Shown here piece after piece: positions 52,224 through 61,126 of a DNA stretch of 64,000 nt. Position 1 is the stretch's first letter. Each line of letters opens with the position of its first letter. The notes beneath the pieces were generated by a model. That model had not been told where the DNA came from, made no database searches, and worked only from the letters and a program-made list of their open reading frames with translations. Origin of the DNA: Bradyrhizobium tropiciagri (GTDB lineage Bacteria > Pseudomonadota > Alphaproteobacteria > Rhizobiales > Xanthobacteraceae); assembly GCF_001189845.1 (NCBI RefSeq), contig NZ_LFLZ01000015.1, positions 62,001 to 126,000 of the forward strand, read 5' to 3'. The position numbers and the translations under genes were made by a program.

Positions 52224-52271
52224 GGCGACTGCGGTCGCGAGACCGGTCTAAAAAGGCACCCGAGCGCGGGT

Positions 52272-52312
52272 CAGTGATAACGACGCCGGCATGCAATGCC
52301 GGGGGGCCCGCG
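52272..52312. repeat. About 41-bp direct repeat, copy 2
   Basis: CAGTGATAACGACGCCGGCA followed by TGCAATGCC, 89 bases after copy 1. Repeats beside a ParB gene could be binding sites (parS-like iterons) or chance duplication; no classical parS palindrome was seen. Confidence 0.45.
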
Positions 52313-52680
52313 AGCGAGTGCCTCCGGCGAGCGACACATTATATTCTACTCCTTGCGCGAGGGATCGCAGCCAATTGGCCGACTGTGCACTCGGTTCACA
52401 AGAGCCCGCCGCGGCGCCTGCCGCACGCGTTCAAACCAAAACCAGGAGAGCCAAGACGAGAGTAATATTTGGTTTGTGCGTCAAACATTCGAATCCGAAG
52501 TATCAGAAACGATTGCAGCTCTTCGAGAAGCCGGGGCGCGTCGCTCATTGCACACACAACCCTACTCTCTCCTCATCACGAATCGCTGCCCCGTGATAGC
52601 GGAGGAACGAATGACAGACCTAAGGATTCGTCGTAGCAGGAGCTATCTCAATGTTGACGACGCGAGAACGAAGGCCAGCA

Positions 52681-52917
52681 ATGCGGACCCTGCGGGGATG
52701 GGCGATCCAGGTGCTCCAGGAAGCGGGCGCAATCCACGAGTGCGACGAGCACGGTTGGATGCAGGATCACGGCGATCCGCACGCACGAGAGCGGGCCTTT
52801 GATATCGCGCGTGGAGACCCACCATCAGGCATCTCCCCTGATGCAGCTGCGGCCGAGGTGCTCGACGTGCTGAACTCGATCGGTGATACCTGCCCGGAAT
52901 GCCTCCAGGCTAAGTGA
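52681..52917 (+). CDS. Small conserved hypothetical protein (78 aa)
   Basis: 78 residues from ATG 52681: RTLRGWAIQVLQEAGAIHECDEHGWMQD, then DPHARERAFDIARGDPP and a C-terminal DTCPECLQAK. I recall very similar proteins from rhizobia, often near mobile elements or repair genes. Three cysteines; the CPEC pair suggests metal binding. Function unknown. Confidence 0.7.
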   Translation: MRTLRGWAIQVLQEAGAIHECDEHGWMQDHGDPHARERAFDIARGDPPSGISPDAAAAEVLDVLNSIGDTCPECLQAK

Positions 52918-53015
52918 GCGCTATAGAAGGGCTTGTGCTGAGTCTAAACGCCAGGCCGGCCTTTCCATCTCAGCGGCCCATCTATTTCTCCACGCGCTTG
53001 CGCGCATTGACCTAG

Positions 53016-53629
53016 CTAGCCCCGCGCGCGCCGCAGCGCAGTCTCCAATCGCGTCTTCTCTTTATCCCAGCGGGCTTCTTCGGCCTGCGACCTCTTCTCG
53101 AGAGCCTCGACCTCGGCCTGGATCGCCGCGGCCCGTTTCGCGTGCTCCTGTTCGGCCCTATCGAACGCAGGCCGCGCCTTGTCGACCGCCTGCTGACGGC
53201 GTTCGCGCTCCTTCTGCCTGGCGGCCTCCTCTCTCGCTCGTTCAAGCTCGCGACGCCCTTCCTCCCGTTCGTAGTCAAGAGCGGCCTTTCGCTCCGCAGC
53301 CTTGTCGACGGGACGAGAGCCAGACGTCTTCGCCTTTGAGTCTTTCGACTTGCGGGCGGCTTTCGTTGGTTTGCCGTCGCCAAGATCGGTGGGCAGATCG
53401 GCATGCTCGTTGAAAGATCCGTCGGATCCGACTGGGCGTCTGAGCACGACGCCAGGCTTTGCCATGGTCGCGGCGATGACGTCCGGATCATCGCTTTCCT
53501 TCGCCGCACCTGATGAAAGAGATTGCTGTCTGCGCCCCACGCTTCCAGCGCCGCTTTCATGGAGGGCGCGGCTATCGCCAGATCGAAGAAGCCCAGCGAG
53601 GTCTGGTAGGTTTTCAGTTTTCTCGCCAT
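53016..53629 (-). pseudogene. Lys/Ala/Glu-rich hypothetical (TolA-like annotated type) split by frameshift
   Basis: The start is MARKLKTYQTSLGFFDLAIAAPSMKAALEAWGADSNLFHQ in two parts (ATG 53629). After FHQ the expected continuation GAAKESDDPDVIAATMAKPG runs in the next frame and goes on to 53016 through a long coiled-coil rich in Glu, Arg and Lys. Adding one G at 53509-53510 would restore the frame. The intact form occurs in related rhizobia, usually named TolA-like because of its composition, without evidence for a Tol role. Mutation or sequence error. Confidence 0.7.
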
Positions 53630-53674
53630 GACACGCATCCCCGCCCGCCGACGCGATACGATGCGCCGTTTCAC

Positions 53675-54341
53675 CTATCGCGCAAGCAAGGAATGCCGGA
53701 AGCGAGCGAATAGCGCTGCCGGCCCGGGATAGATCTCGGCGCATCCGGCTTGCCTCAGCGAGCTCTCGGTGAACCCGCCGCAAAGCACGCCGATGGTGGC
53801 GACCTTGGCCTTCCCCGCTGCTTCGGCATCGTAGGGCGTATCACCAATCGCGACGGCGTCCGCGCCTTCGACCTTGAGCTTCTTGAGAACGATCTCGAAA
53901 ATGTCCGGTGCAGGCTTCGATTCCTCGGCATCATCTGAGGACGTCATCACATCTACCAGGTCCGTGATGCCAGCGATGTCGAGATACTTACCGACTTCAT
54001 CTTTCTTGGCCGAGGAAGCAACCGCTATCCGAAGTCCGGCATCGCGAACGCGTCGCAGCAGGTCCGCGACCGCCGAGAAGGGACGCACGAGCGGTAGATA
54101 TTCGGTCTTAAACGCTTGCCGCGCACTCCTCCAATTCTTTGCCGTGGTCGCGTTGTTCGTCGGCGGACAGGAAAACGGGAATGAGCTTGTCTCCCCCTTT
54201 TCCTATCTGGCTTCGTGCCTGTTCGAAACTCACATCGTGGCCGAACTGGAGCATGGCTTCCTGCCATGCCAGCGCGTGGAGATCCACCGAGTCGAGAAGA
54301 GTGCCGTCCAGGTCGAAGATAGCGGCTTTTGGATGTTTCAC
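53675..54341 (-). pseudogene. HAD-superfamily phosphatase gene split by frameshift
   Basis: The first part (ATG 54341) has AAIFDLDGTLLDSVDLHALA, HAD motif I with both aspartates, and runs to about 54120. The second part, in another frame, continues RQAFKTEYLPLVRPFSAVADLLRRV with motif II (IAVASSAKK), the lysine in SKPAPDIF and motif IV (AIGDTPYDAEAA) to the stop at 53675. A one-base excess in GAGGAGTGCGCGG near 54122 breaks the frame. As it stands the gene gives only the N-terminal cap half. It ends four bases before... and lies next to Ku on the same strand. Confidence 0.75.
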
Positions 54342-54345
54342 GACA

Positions 54346-55278
54346 CTAAGCCGACTTCCGCTGCGGTTTGACTGCCGGCTTCTTCGCCGCAGCCTCTTTC
54401 GCCGGTTTCTTGCCTGCGATCGGCATCAGCATTTCCTTCTGCCCGGCCGCCGCCTTGCGCGGTTTCTTGCCTGATTTCTTCGGAACCTCTGTTGCTGCCG
54501 CCCCGTCTCTTCCAATGCTCTTGCGCAGCGCGTCCATCAGGTCGACGACGTTCTCGCCCCGAGGACGCGCCTTGGCGGTGACGGGTTTGCCCGCGCGCTT
54601 CTGGTTGATGAGGTCGATGAGGGCGGTTTCGTACTGGTCTTCGAACTTGTCCGGCTCGAAGTGGCCCGCCTTCTGATTGACGATGTGCCTGGCGAGATCG
54701 AGCATGTCCTTGGTGACTTTGACATCCTGGATATCGTCGAAATATTCCTCCGCGGAACGGACTTCATAGGGATAGCGCAGCAGGGTCCCCATCAGCCCCT
54801 TGTCCAGCGGCTCCAGCGCGATGATGTGCTCGCGATTGGTCAGCACCACGCGACCGATCGCGACCTTGTTCATCTCTCGGACGGTCTCGCGGATGACCGC
54901 GAAAGCGTCGTGCCCGACTTTGCCGTCCGGAGTCAGGTAGTAAGGGCGGATCAGATAGCGTGGATCGATTTCGCTACGGTCGACGAACTCGTCGATCTCG
55001 ATCGTTCGCGTCGATTCCAGTGCGACGTTTTCGAGCTCCTCTTTCGTCACCTCGATGAAGGTGTCGGTGTCGACCTTGTAGCCTTTGACGATGTCCTCGT
55101 TGTCGACTTCCTCGCCGGTGTCGGCGTCCACCTTGGCGTATTTGATGCGGTGGCCGGTCTTCCGGTTGAGCTGATTGAACGAGACCTTTTCGGATTCCGA
55201 CGTGGCCGGATAGAGCGCTACCGGACAGGTGACGAGGGAAAGACGCAGGAAGCCTTTCCAGTTTGCGCGCGGGGCCAT
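54346..55278 (-). CDS. ku: Ku protein (bacterial non-homologous end joining)
   Basis: 310 residues from ATG 55278 (MAPRANWKGFLRLSLVTCPVALYP, the classic Ku start; the frame is open to 55323). Core segments are RKTGHRIKYAKVDADTGEEV, YYLTPDGKVGHDAF, GRVVLTNREHIIALEP and the conserved KFEDQYETALIDLI. The lysine- and alanine-rich tail (after about residue 265) is typical of bacterial Ku and binds DNA. It bridges broken DNA ends and recruits a LigD-type ligase, a candidate for which lies at 41943. The gene upstream is divergent at 55423. Confidence 0.95.
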   Translation of the reverse strand: MAPRANWKGFLRLSLVTCPVALYPATSESEKVSFNQLNRKTGHRIKYAKVDADTGEEVDNEDIVKGYKVDTDTFIEVTKEELENVALESTRTIEIDEFVDRSEIDPRYLIRPYYLTPDGKVGHDAFAVIRETVREMNKVAIGRVVLTNREHIIALEPLDKGLMGTLLRYPYEVRSAEEYFDDIQDVKVTKDMLDLARHIVNQKAGHFEPDKFEDQYETALIDLINQKRAGKPVTAKARPRGENVVDLMDALRKSIGRDGAAATEVPKKSGKKPRKAAAGQKEMLMPIAGKKPAKEAAAKKPAVKPQRKSA

Positions 55279-55422
55279 CGCGGGGAACTCCATTACTGAC
55301 GCCGGATTCAAGACGAACGGCACGGCTTGGTTCCGACATCACCTCCACTCCCATCAGGATGATTTTTTATCGAAAGGACCTGACCGGACTCGACATTTGT
55401 TCTTGTTATGTTCTAATTCAGA

Positions 55423-55818
55423 ATGACCGATCGACCCGCGAGCTGGCGCATGCCGACCCCGAAGCAGATGGAGAAACTGGCCGCTGAAGCTGCCCGTAGA
55501 CCGGCCCCCTCCTCTGCGGCTCCAGGTGCGCCACTCCCGGCGGAATATTGGGAATCAGTCCTGAAGGACCCTCGCGCCGACGAGAGCGGAGCCGAGAAGC
55601 GACAGCGACGTATTTCCGAGATTCAGCGCCACGTGCTGCGTGTCTCCTGCCGCCGCTGCGAGCGGCTCGTGGAAATCCAGACCGCTGATGCGGTCCGATT
55701 GTATGGCCGCAACGCGGTCTGGAAGGACGTGGCCCAGCGGTTGCTCGACAACACCTGCCAGCAGCGCACCGGCAGGCATGAAGAAGACGGGTGTTGGCCG
55801 GCGTTCGAGACGCCGTAA
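55423..55818 (+). CDS. Conserved hypothetical protein (131 aa) with Cys pairs
   Basis: 131 residues. A Pro/Ala-rich N-terminal third (PAPSSAAPGAPLPAEYW) is followed by a helical part and VLRVSCRRCERLVEIQTAD, then GRNAVWKDVAQRLLDNTCQQRTGRHEEDGCW. This CxxC...C...C arrangement is a zinc-ribbon-like pattern. Related proteins occur in Bradyrhizobium, often beside the next gene. Divergent from ku. Role unknown. Confidence 0.7.
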   Translation: MTDRPASWRMPTPKQMEKLAAEAARRPAPSSAAPGAPLPAEYWESVLKDPRADESGAEKRQRRISEIQRHVLRVSCRRCERLVEIQTADAVRLYGRNAVWKDVAQRLLDNTCQQRTGRHEEDGCWPAFETP

Positions 55819-55862
55819 CTTTTCCCGATTGCCGATCCGATCTCTTGCGCCTGGATGTCCGG

Positions 55863-56312
55863 ATGGCCCCGAAGAATCACCCCATGCCGCTGTCGGGCGG
55901 CGATCGCAAGGCTCTGGCGAAAGAGCTCGGCAAGGCACGTGCGATGGCCAGCATCCTGGCCGCTCAATCGGCGGAGATGCGGGCAAAGGGCGAGGCCATG
56001 ATCCAGCAAGCTGACAGGCTGCTTTGCGAAAGCTGGAATGAGCGCATGTGGAGCGACGGCGAACCCATCGATCCGTCACCCACCATCGATCAGGCCGTGA
56101 ACGGAGGCTTTCCCTGGCTTGAGATCATGTGCGCTCGCTGCAAGACGCCAAGCGACGTGGATCTCGCGGCGATGAAGCACCCACCGACGACCTTCGTGCA
56201 CGACCTTGCCAGCCGGCTACGCTGCCGCAAGTGCATCAAGGCGGGCCGGCGTCCATCCGCTATTCTGCTACAGTTGGCCTGGCAGCCTCGCCACCCCAGA
56301 CCCGAAGCCTGA
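55863..56312 (+). CDS. Conserved hypothetical protein with zinc-ribbon-like cysteines (149 aa)
   Basis: 149 residues from ATG 55863 (MAPKNHPMPLSGG); ATG 55884 is an alternative. The N-terminal half is a helix (DRKALAKELGKARAMASILAAQSAEM). The C-terminal half has MCARCKTPSDVDLAAM and LASRLRCRKCIKAG, two CxxC pairs suiting zinc. It ends three bases before the SRAP gene, so they share a transcript, as I have seen in related genomes. A DNA-repair link is inferred from the context. Confidence 0.75.
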   Translation: MAPKNHPMPLSGGDRKALAKELGKARAMASILAAQSAEMRAKGEAMIQQADRLLCESWNERMWSDGEPIDPSPTIDQAVNGGFPWLEIMCARCKTPSDVDLAAMKHPPTTFVHDLASRLRCRKCIKAGRRPSAILLQLAWQPRHPRPEA

Positions 56313-56315
56313 CCG

Positions 56316-57041
56316 ATGTGCAATCTCTACTCGATCACGACAAACCAGGCGGCTATCAGCGCGCTATTCCGCGTCGTGAACCGATACGTGGGCAATCTGG
56401 CCCCCATGCCCGGCGTGTTTCCGGACTACCAGGCACCGATCGTGCGCAACGGAGCCGGGGGCCGCGAGCTCGCCACGGCACGATGGGGAATGCCGTCGTC
56501 ATCGAAGGCACTGATGGACGCCACCAAGAAACGAGCCGAAAAGCTGCAGGCCAAGGGCAAGGCGGTCGAATTCAAGGAATTGCTCAGAATGGAGCCGGAC
56601 GGCGGCACGACCAACATCCGCAACGCGAAGAGCAAACACTGGTCTCGCTGGCTCGGCGTCGAGAATCGCTGTGTGGTACCGTTCAACTCATTCAGCGAAT
56701 TCAATAAGGCCGAAGGCGGCGACATCTGGTTCGCGCTCGACGAGACCCGTCGCCTCGCCTGCTTCGCAGGCATCTGGACCAACTGGACGTCCGTGCGGAA
56801 GGTCAAGGAAGGGGAAACCACCAACGACCTCTATGCGTTTCTCACGACGGACCCGAACGCAGAGGTCGGCGCCATCCACCCGAAAGCGATGCCCGTGATC
56901 CTGACGACGCCGGAAGAGGTCGAGTCCTGGATGACGGCCCCTCCGGACGAGGCCCTGAAGCTTCAGCGGCCCCTGCCGGACAGGTCACTGCAGATCGTCG
57001 CTCGCGGCAATAAGGAAGATCCGACCGGGCCGGCGGTGTGA
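56316..57041 (+). CDS. yedK: SRAP family protein (YedK/HMCES-like abasic-site sensor)
   Basis: 241 residues. The protein begins MCNLYS, placing Cys2 as the mature N-terminus that links covalently to abasic sites in single-stranded DNA. Other SRAP signatures are NIRNAKSKHWSRW, NRCVVPFNSFSEF and GAIHPKAMPVIL (the usual HxRMP motif appears here with Lys-Ala). Known role of the family: shields abasic sites at replication forks. It is followed directly by a dinB stump, so the original cassette may have paired it with a translesion polymerase. Confidence 0.93.
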   Translation: MCNLYSITTNQAAISALFRVVNRYVGNLAPMPGVFPDYQAPIVRNGAGGRELATARWGMPSSSKALMDATKKRAEKLQAKGKAVEFKELLRMEPDGGTTNIRNAKSKHWSRWLGVENRCVVPFNSFSEFNKAEGGDIWFALDETRRLACFAGIWTNWTSVRKVKEGETTNDLYAFLTTDPNAEVGAIHPKAMPVILTTPEEVESWMTAPPDEALKLQRPLPDRSLQIVARGNKEDPTGPAV

Positions 57042-57298
57042 TCGACCAGACGAGATCGGGTCCTACGCCACCGGGCAAGATCGTTCACGTCGACATGGAT
57101 GCCTTCTACGCATCGGTCGAGCCGCGGGGTAATCCGGGCCTGCGCGGTGGCGCGAGCGCCGACGGGCGTGAGGCAACCACGGCGACAGGTCCCGCTGCCA
57201 TCAACTCCGTCGCATTCACGACGGAGTGCTTGCTCGTCGGCGGATTGTCCGCTGGACGACGCGTTGACTCTCGAACGAACTTGCAAATTAACGCTTGA
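57038..57298 (+). pseudogene. dinB: 5' stump of dinB (DNA polymerase IV)
   Basis: GTG 57038 overlaps the SRAP stop (GTGA). Residues 14-37 read KIVHVDMDAFYASVEPRGNP and LRGG, the unmistakable N-terminus of a Y-family polymerase with the first catalytic aspartate. Afterwards the sequence loses all similarity and stops at 57298; the remaining 300 or more residues are absent. So the downstream part was deleted or replaced. No polymerase activity is possible. Confidence 0.8.
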
Positions 57299-57344
57299 TT
57301 AACCATGTGCCGGCCAACCTTGCGATCCAAGCAAGGAATCGCTC

Positions 57345-57497
57345 ATGGCTACATTTCGAGTTCAGCTCGCCAACGGGGAAAAGAGCCTGAAGACCGACCT
57401 CAAAGCACCTAACGAGGATTCGGCGCGCAACACTGCGGAACGATGGTTCGACGGCGCGCGATGGCGGATCATCGAGATACGGCAGCTGACCGATTGA
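57345..57497 (+). CDS. Small hypothetical protein (50 aa)
   Basis: 50 codons from ATG 57345 with AAGGA seven bases upstream: MATFRVQLANGEKSLKTDL, then NTAERWFDGARWRIIEIRQLTD. The regular beta-beta-alpha-beta look and the ribosome site support a real gene although it is short. I do not know the family. Confidence 0.55.
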   Translation: MATFRVQLANGEKSLKTDLKAPNEDSARNTAERWFDGARWRIIEIRQLTD

Positions 57498-57739
57498 CTG
57501 TCCTGACGTCGTTCAGGATCCGCGGAATCGGGTCGAAGCACGGCATTGCTTGTGAGCTCGCCCGGAAGACCCGCGGAGGCGGGCCTCAAAGTAACCCGAG
57601 CAGAGTAGATCGCTCGTCCAGAGATGCCATCTGAACTCGAATCTGCCGGTGGCCGCCTGCCTGCCCCATCGTCCAAAGGGCCGGCGAGTGAGCGCGCATC
57701 GATAAGCTCTCATCAGGCCGGGTGATTTTCACGAGTACA

Positions 57740-59089
57740 TCATACACTCGAGGCCGGAGCAGCCTTCATCGCCGGCTCCGATTCGGCATCGACCTTAAAG
57801 CCCTTCGCGGACAAATCCCGATCGAGCGTCTCAGGAAGCAGAAGAGAAGCCAGAACGAAGATGGCTGCGGCGGGAAGGGCCACGGCAACCATGCCATTTA
57901 GCAGGCTTCCGCCGAAATGAGCGGCCGCAAGGGGTACAATGACCGGTGCGATGCTGCCAAGACCGCGACCGCCCATATAGAATGTGGACACCGCCGTCGC
58001 ACGCAAATTGACCGGATAGAGCTCCGAGATCCAGACGCCTGTCACACCGAGCGCCACGTTTCCGACCCCGAAACCGATGTAGAGCCAGAACATTGGCCAT
58101 TCCGTCTTCGAACCGGCGTAGAGCTGACTACCCCACACTGCCATGCCAACCAGGGATCCGATCCAGAATAACGCCGGAACGAGAGCACCGAAGCGACGAC
58201 CGGCTCTGTCATTGAAAAAGCCGTTGGCCAAGTAGCAGATCCCGCTGACCACGGAAAGAAGAACGGCCGTGGTGCGAACGACGTCGCCCGGCGTATGCAT
58301 ATCCCGGAGCAACAGCGTCGGAATGAAGGAGACTACGCTGTAATAGCACAGCATGTAGCTCATCAGCCATACGAAGGCAGTGGCGGTCTGCCGCGCCAGG
58401 CCGTTGCGGAACAGATCTGCAAGAGGAAGGGTGCGGGCCGCCGCGGCAACTTGACCGGCCTTGCGTTGTGCCTCGTACTCCAGCCAGATCTTCGACTCAG
58501 GCATGAAGAAGCGGATGAAGATGATCAGCAGAATCGGCACTCCGCCGCTCAGCAGGCCGAGGCGCCAGCTCCACTCGTCGCTGAACGTCGCGATGAGCCA
58601 GATTCCGAAGATCGAAGCCGTGGACGATGCGATCACGGCGCAGCCCTGAAGCGCAGCTGCGCCAAAACCTCGGCTGCCTTTCTTCCAGGCTTCGTTGAAA
58701 AGCACCATGCCGACGCCATACTCGCCGCCAAGACCGATGCCGGTAATGAACCGCAGAACCGCAAGCGACCAGTAGTTCCATGCGAATGCGGAAATAATCG
58801 CCGCGACCGAGAACAGCGCGATCGTGAGCTGGAGCGAGGTCTTTCGGCCAAGGCGATCACCGATGACGCCGAACAGGGCCCCGCCGATCGCCGATCCGAA
58901 GAGTGTCAGGGCCTGCAGAGAGCCGATCTCGGTCAACGATAGCGACATTGAGCGCTGGATCGCGGGCAGGAGAAATGGAAAGATCAGGACATCGTAGAAG
59001 TCGAGAATGTATCCCAACATCGCCGAGATCATGATCGAATAGCGTTGCCTGGCCGTGTAATCTTCCACGCCTGAGACGGTTTTAGACAT
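57740..59089 (-). CDS. MFS transporter, organic/aromatic acid-type carrier
   Basis: 449 residues from ATG 59089 (the frame runs to 59167). Twelve predicted membrane helices; the loop 2-3 motif is GVIGDRLGRKTSLQL and the helix-4/5 region RFITGIGLGGEYGVGMVLF, as in sialate/aromatic-acid symporters. It begins YILDFYDVLIFPFLLPAIQ. As the gene follows nicX on the same strand within the pyridine-degradation cluster, it probably imports nicotinate or a related acid; the family is broad, so the substrate is inference. Confidence 0.9.
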   Translation of the reverse strand: MSKTVSGVEDYTARQRYSIMISAMLGYILDFYDVLIFPFLLPAIQRSMSLSLTEIGSLQALTLFGSAIGGALFGVIGDRLGRKTSLQLTIALFSVAAIISAFAWNYWSLAVLRFITGIGLGGEYGVGMVLFNEAWKKGSRGFGAAALQGCAVIASSTASIFGIWLIATFSDEWSWRLGLLSGGVPILLIIFIRFFMPESKIWLEYEAQRKAGQVAAAARTLPLADLFRNGLARQTATAFVWLMSYMLCYYSVVSFIPTLLLRDMHTPGDVVRTTAVLLSVVSGICYLANGFFNDRAGRRFGALVPALFWIGSLVGMAVWGSQLYAGSKTEWPMFWLYIGFGVGNVALGVTGVWISELYPVNLRATAVSTFYMGGRGLGSIAPVIVPLAAAHFGGSLLNGMVAVALPAAAIFVLASLLLPETLDRDLSAKGFKVDAESEPAMKAAPASSV

Positions 59090-59201
59090 GCAATGAGTTT
59101 CCCGTTGAAAGAGCTGAACAGTGGATGATCGCCGCCGAAGCGCTTTCCGCGTCATTGGGAGCCGCAAATACGGCTCCGGGCGCCCGGTTCGATGGCGAGG
59201 C

Positions 59202-60254
59202 CTAGCGGCCGGGCGACCTCAACTCCGGGTAGGCAAACTCGCCCTTGTCGAGGATGTGGACATCGTCGAGCCAGAGACTGCAGCCGCGAAGCGGGATATC
59301 GAGATGGCACGGCGTGTCGTTCGTGCCGCCAAGCTCGGTATTCGGTCCCGTCGAGAACAGAACGTTTCCATAAAAGGAAAGCGCGTTCATGATGTGCTCC
59401 GACGCGAGCTGCTGAGATGCAGCTATATGGTGCCAGTCGGCGCGCTCATTCGATCCCCACCCGATATGCGAGATTGCCCAACCTCGCGGATCGCCGAAAC
59501 TGTCGATATAGCTCCTGATGAGTGTCGCATCGGTGCCCTCGCCCTTGAGGTCGACGATGTAGCCGTCCTTGATGGTGAGCATGACCGGAGACTGGACGTA
59601 GCGCTTGAATGCGCAGAGAATGTCGCCCGGCATCAGAACGACAGTGCCGTTGACGTCCCCATCCGTGGCTTGCGTGAAAGCAAATCCTGACGGGAAATGA
59701 TCCCAGCGGCCCGGCTCATCGGTGTATCCGTACTCGGAAATGACCGGATACTGCTTTAGGCCGTAGGTCACATCTGTTCCGCCCGGCGACGTGATGCGCA
59801 TGGTTCTGGCTGACTGCAGGAGGGTTCGTGAGAGCTCGGTTCGCCGGCGGAGATCCTCAGTCGGGAACATCTTCTTGAGAATGTGGAACGGCTCCATTAC
59901 GCGCAGAATGCGCGTGCCCGTCTCCTGAATTTCGAGCTGCTCGCGAGAGAACAGCAGGCCCAGAAGATCAATCACCATATCCACACGCTTGAGCGTGTCG
60001 ATCGCCGGCTGGTTGCCGCTCAGCGCGTGTCTGCCCTGCTGGCCCGCGACCTTGCTCTGGCCGTACTTTGGAACATTGAGGTGGAAGGTAGTCGCGCCAA
60101 GGCTCCGCGCGGCCAGCATGAACGTCTGGGCATACTCCGACTGATCCTCGCCGCCGCTCAGGACAGCTACGACCTCGCCTTCCCTCACCTTGCAAAGTGC
60201 AAGTTCGGCCTTGAAGAGTTCGAGCATTTCAACATCGATGCGTTGTCGGGTCAT
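59202..60254 (-). CDS. nicX: 2,5-dihydroxypyridine 5,6-dioxygenase
   Basis: 350 residues, the length of NicX, a ring-cleaving Fe(II) dioxygenase with an M29-aminopeptidase-like fold. It opens 2,5-dihydroxypyridine to N-formylmaleamate. Likely iron ligands appear in the C-terminal half: SHIGWGSNERADW and TPCHLDIPLRG, where the His-x-Asp pair fits the known metal site. ITSPGGTDVTYGL and DGYIVDLKGEGTDATLIRSY are also family-like. The neighbours (nicD, nicF, nicC) supply the steps before and after, which makes the assignment secure. Confidence 0.9.
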   Translation of the reverse strand: MTRQRIDVEMLELFKAELALCKVREGEVVAVLSGGEDQSEYAQTFMLAARSLGATTFHLNVPKYGQSKVAGQQGRHALSGNQPAIDTLKRVDMVIDLLGLLFSREQLEIQETGTRILRVMEPFHILKKMFPTEDLRRRTELSRTLLQSARTMRITSPGGTDVTYGLKQYPVISEYGYTDEPGRWDHFPSGFAFTQATDGDVNGTVVLMPGDILCAFKRYVQSPVMLTIKDGYIVDLKGEGTDATLIRSYIDSFGDPRGWAISHIGWGSNERADWHHIAASQQLASEHIMNALSFYGNVLFSTGPNTELGGTNDTPCHLDIPLRGCSLWLDDVHILDKGEFAYPELRSPGR

Positions 60255-60314
60255 CTTAAGTCATCTCCCTTGCCAGTCATGTATTCGCAGCGCTCCGACC
60301 GGTCTTTCGAGCGG

Positions 60315-61126
60315 TCAGGCGAGGACGTCACTGACGATCGAAAGGAAGCGTTCCGTGTCGTCGATGTGCATTTGGTGACCTGCGCTCTCCAGTCGCTTGA
60401 TCTCGATGGACGGCAATAATCTTTGAATCTCTCTTTCATCTTCGGGACGGATGACGTCGCCTTTGCCTGCAACGAGCAGCCAAGTGCGGACGCTGAGGTT
60501 GGCGAGATCATTGTGAATGTCATCGTGATGAAAGCCCTTGTGACTTTCGATCAGGGCGCGCTCGTCGCAGGTGTGCATCCACTCGGCCCGGGCACGAATG
60601 TGCTTTTCGGGCCAGCGCGGCGCGGACGGGCTTCGCAGCGCCGCGTCCGCTTCTCCAAGGCTTGCGCTATGAAGCAGCTTGAGAAGAGGCCCGATCGGAC
60701 TTGGGTAGGCGCGACGTCCGGGGCCGGAGACCGGTGGATCGACCAGGATCAACCGTCTTATGGACGATGGACGCCAGCGCGCGGCACGAATTCCGATCCG
60801 GGCGCCCATGGAGTGGCCGAGCAGGGTATACGCCCCTATTTCCAGCGCCGCGGCGAACGAGACCAGATCGGAGGCGCAGGCATCCAGCGAATAATTGAGA
60901 TGCGGTCCGCTTTCGGAAAGGCCGCGCCCCCGGACGCGAGTACATAGACGTCGTGTCCGATGCACAAACGTTCCGCGATGAACGCCCATTGTGCCGCGGC
61001 GGTCGAGATGCCCGGGACGATGATGATGGCAGGACCGGCTCCGCCGAAGCGCAGGTAATGCTGGCGGATGCCGTTTGCGCGCACGTGAGCGCCGTAGAGC
61101 AGACCGGGGACCTGGGCGACACTCAT
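60315..61126 (-). pseudogene. nicD: N-formylmaleamate deformylase gene (nicD) with one-base frameshift
   Basis: An alpha/beta hydrolase: the start VRANGIRQHYLRFGGAGPAIIIVPG (from ATG 61126) runs to DVYVL, and the remainder, VRGRGLSESGP, LLGHSMGAR (nucleophile serine), VDPPVSGPGRRAYPS and SAGHQMHIDD (catalytic histidine), is in another frame to 60315. Restoring one base (T on the plus strand between 60936 and 60937) gives DVYVLDVRGRGLSESGP, matching NicD as I remember it. ATG 61126 overlaps the nicF stop. If the frameshift is real, the pathway is cut after ring opening; a sequence error is equally possible. Confidence 0.8.
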
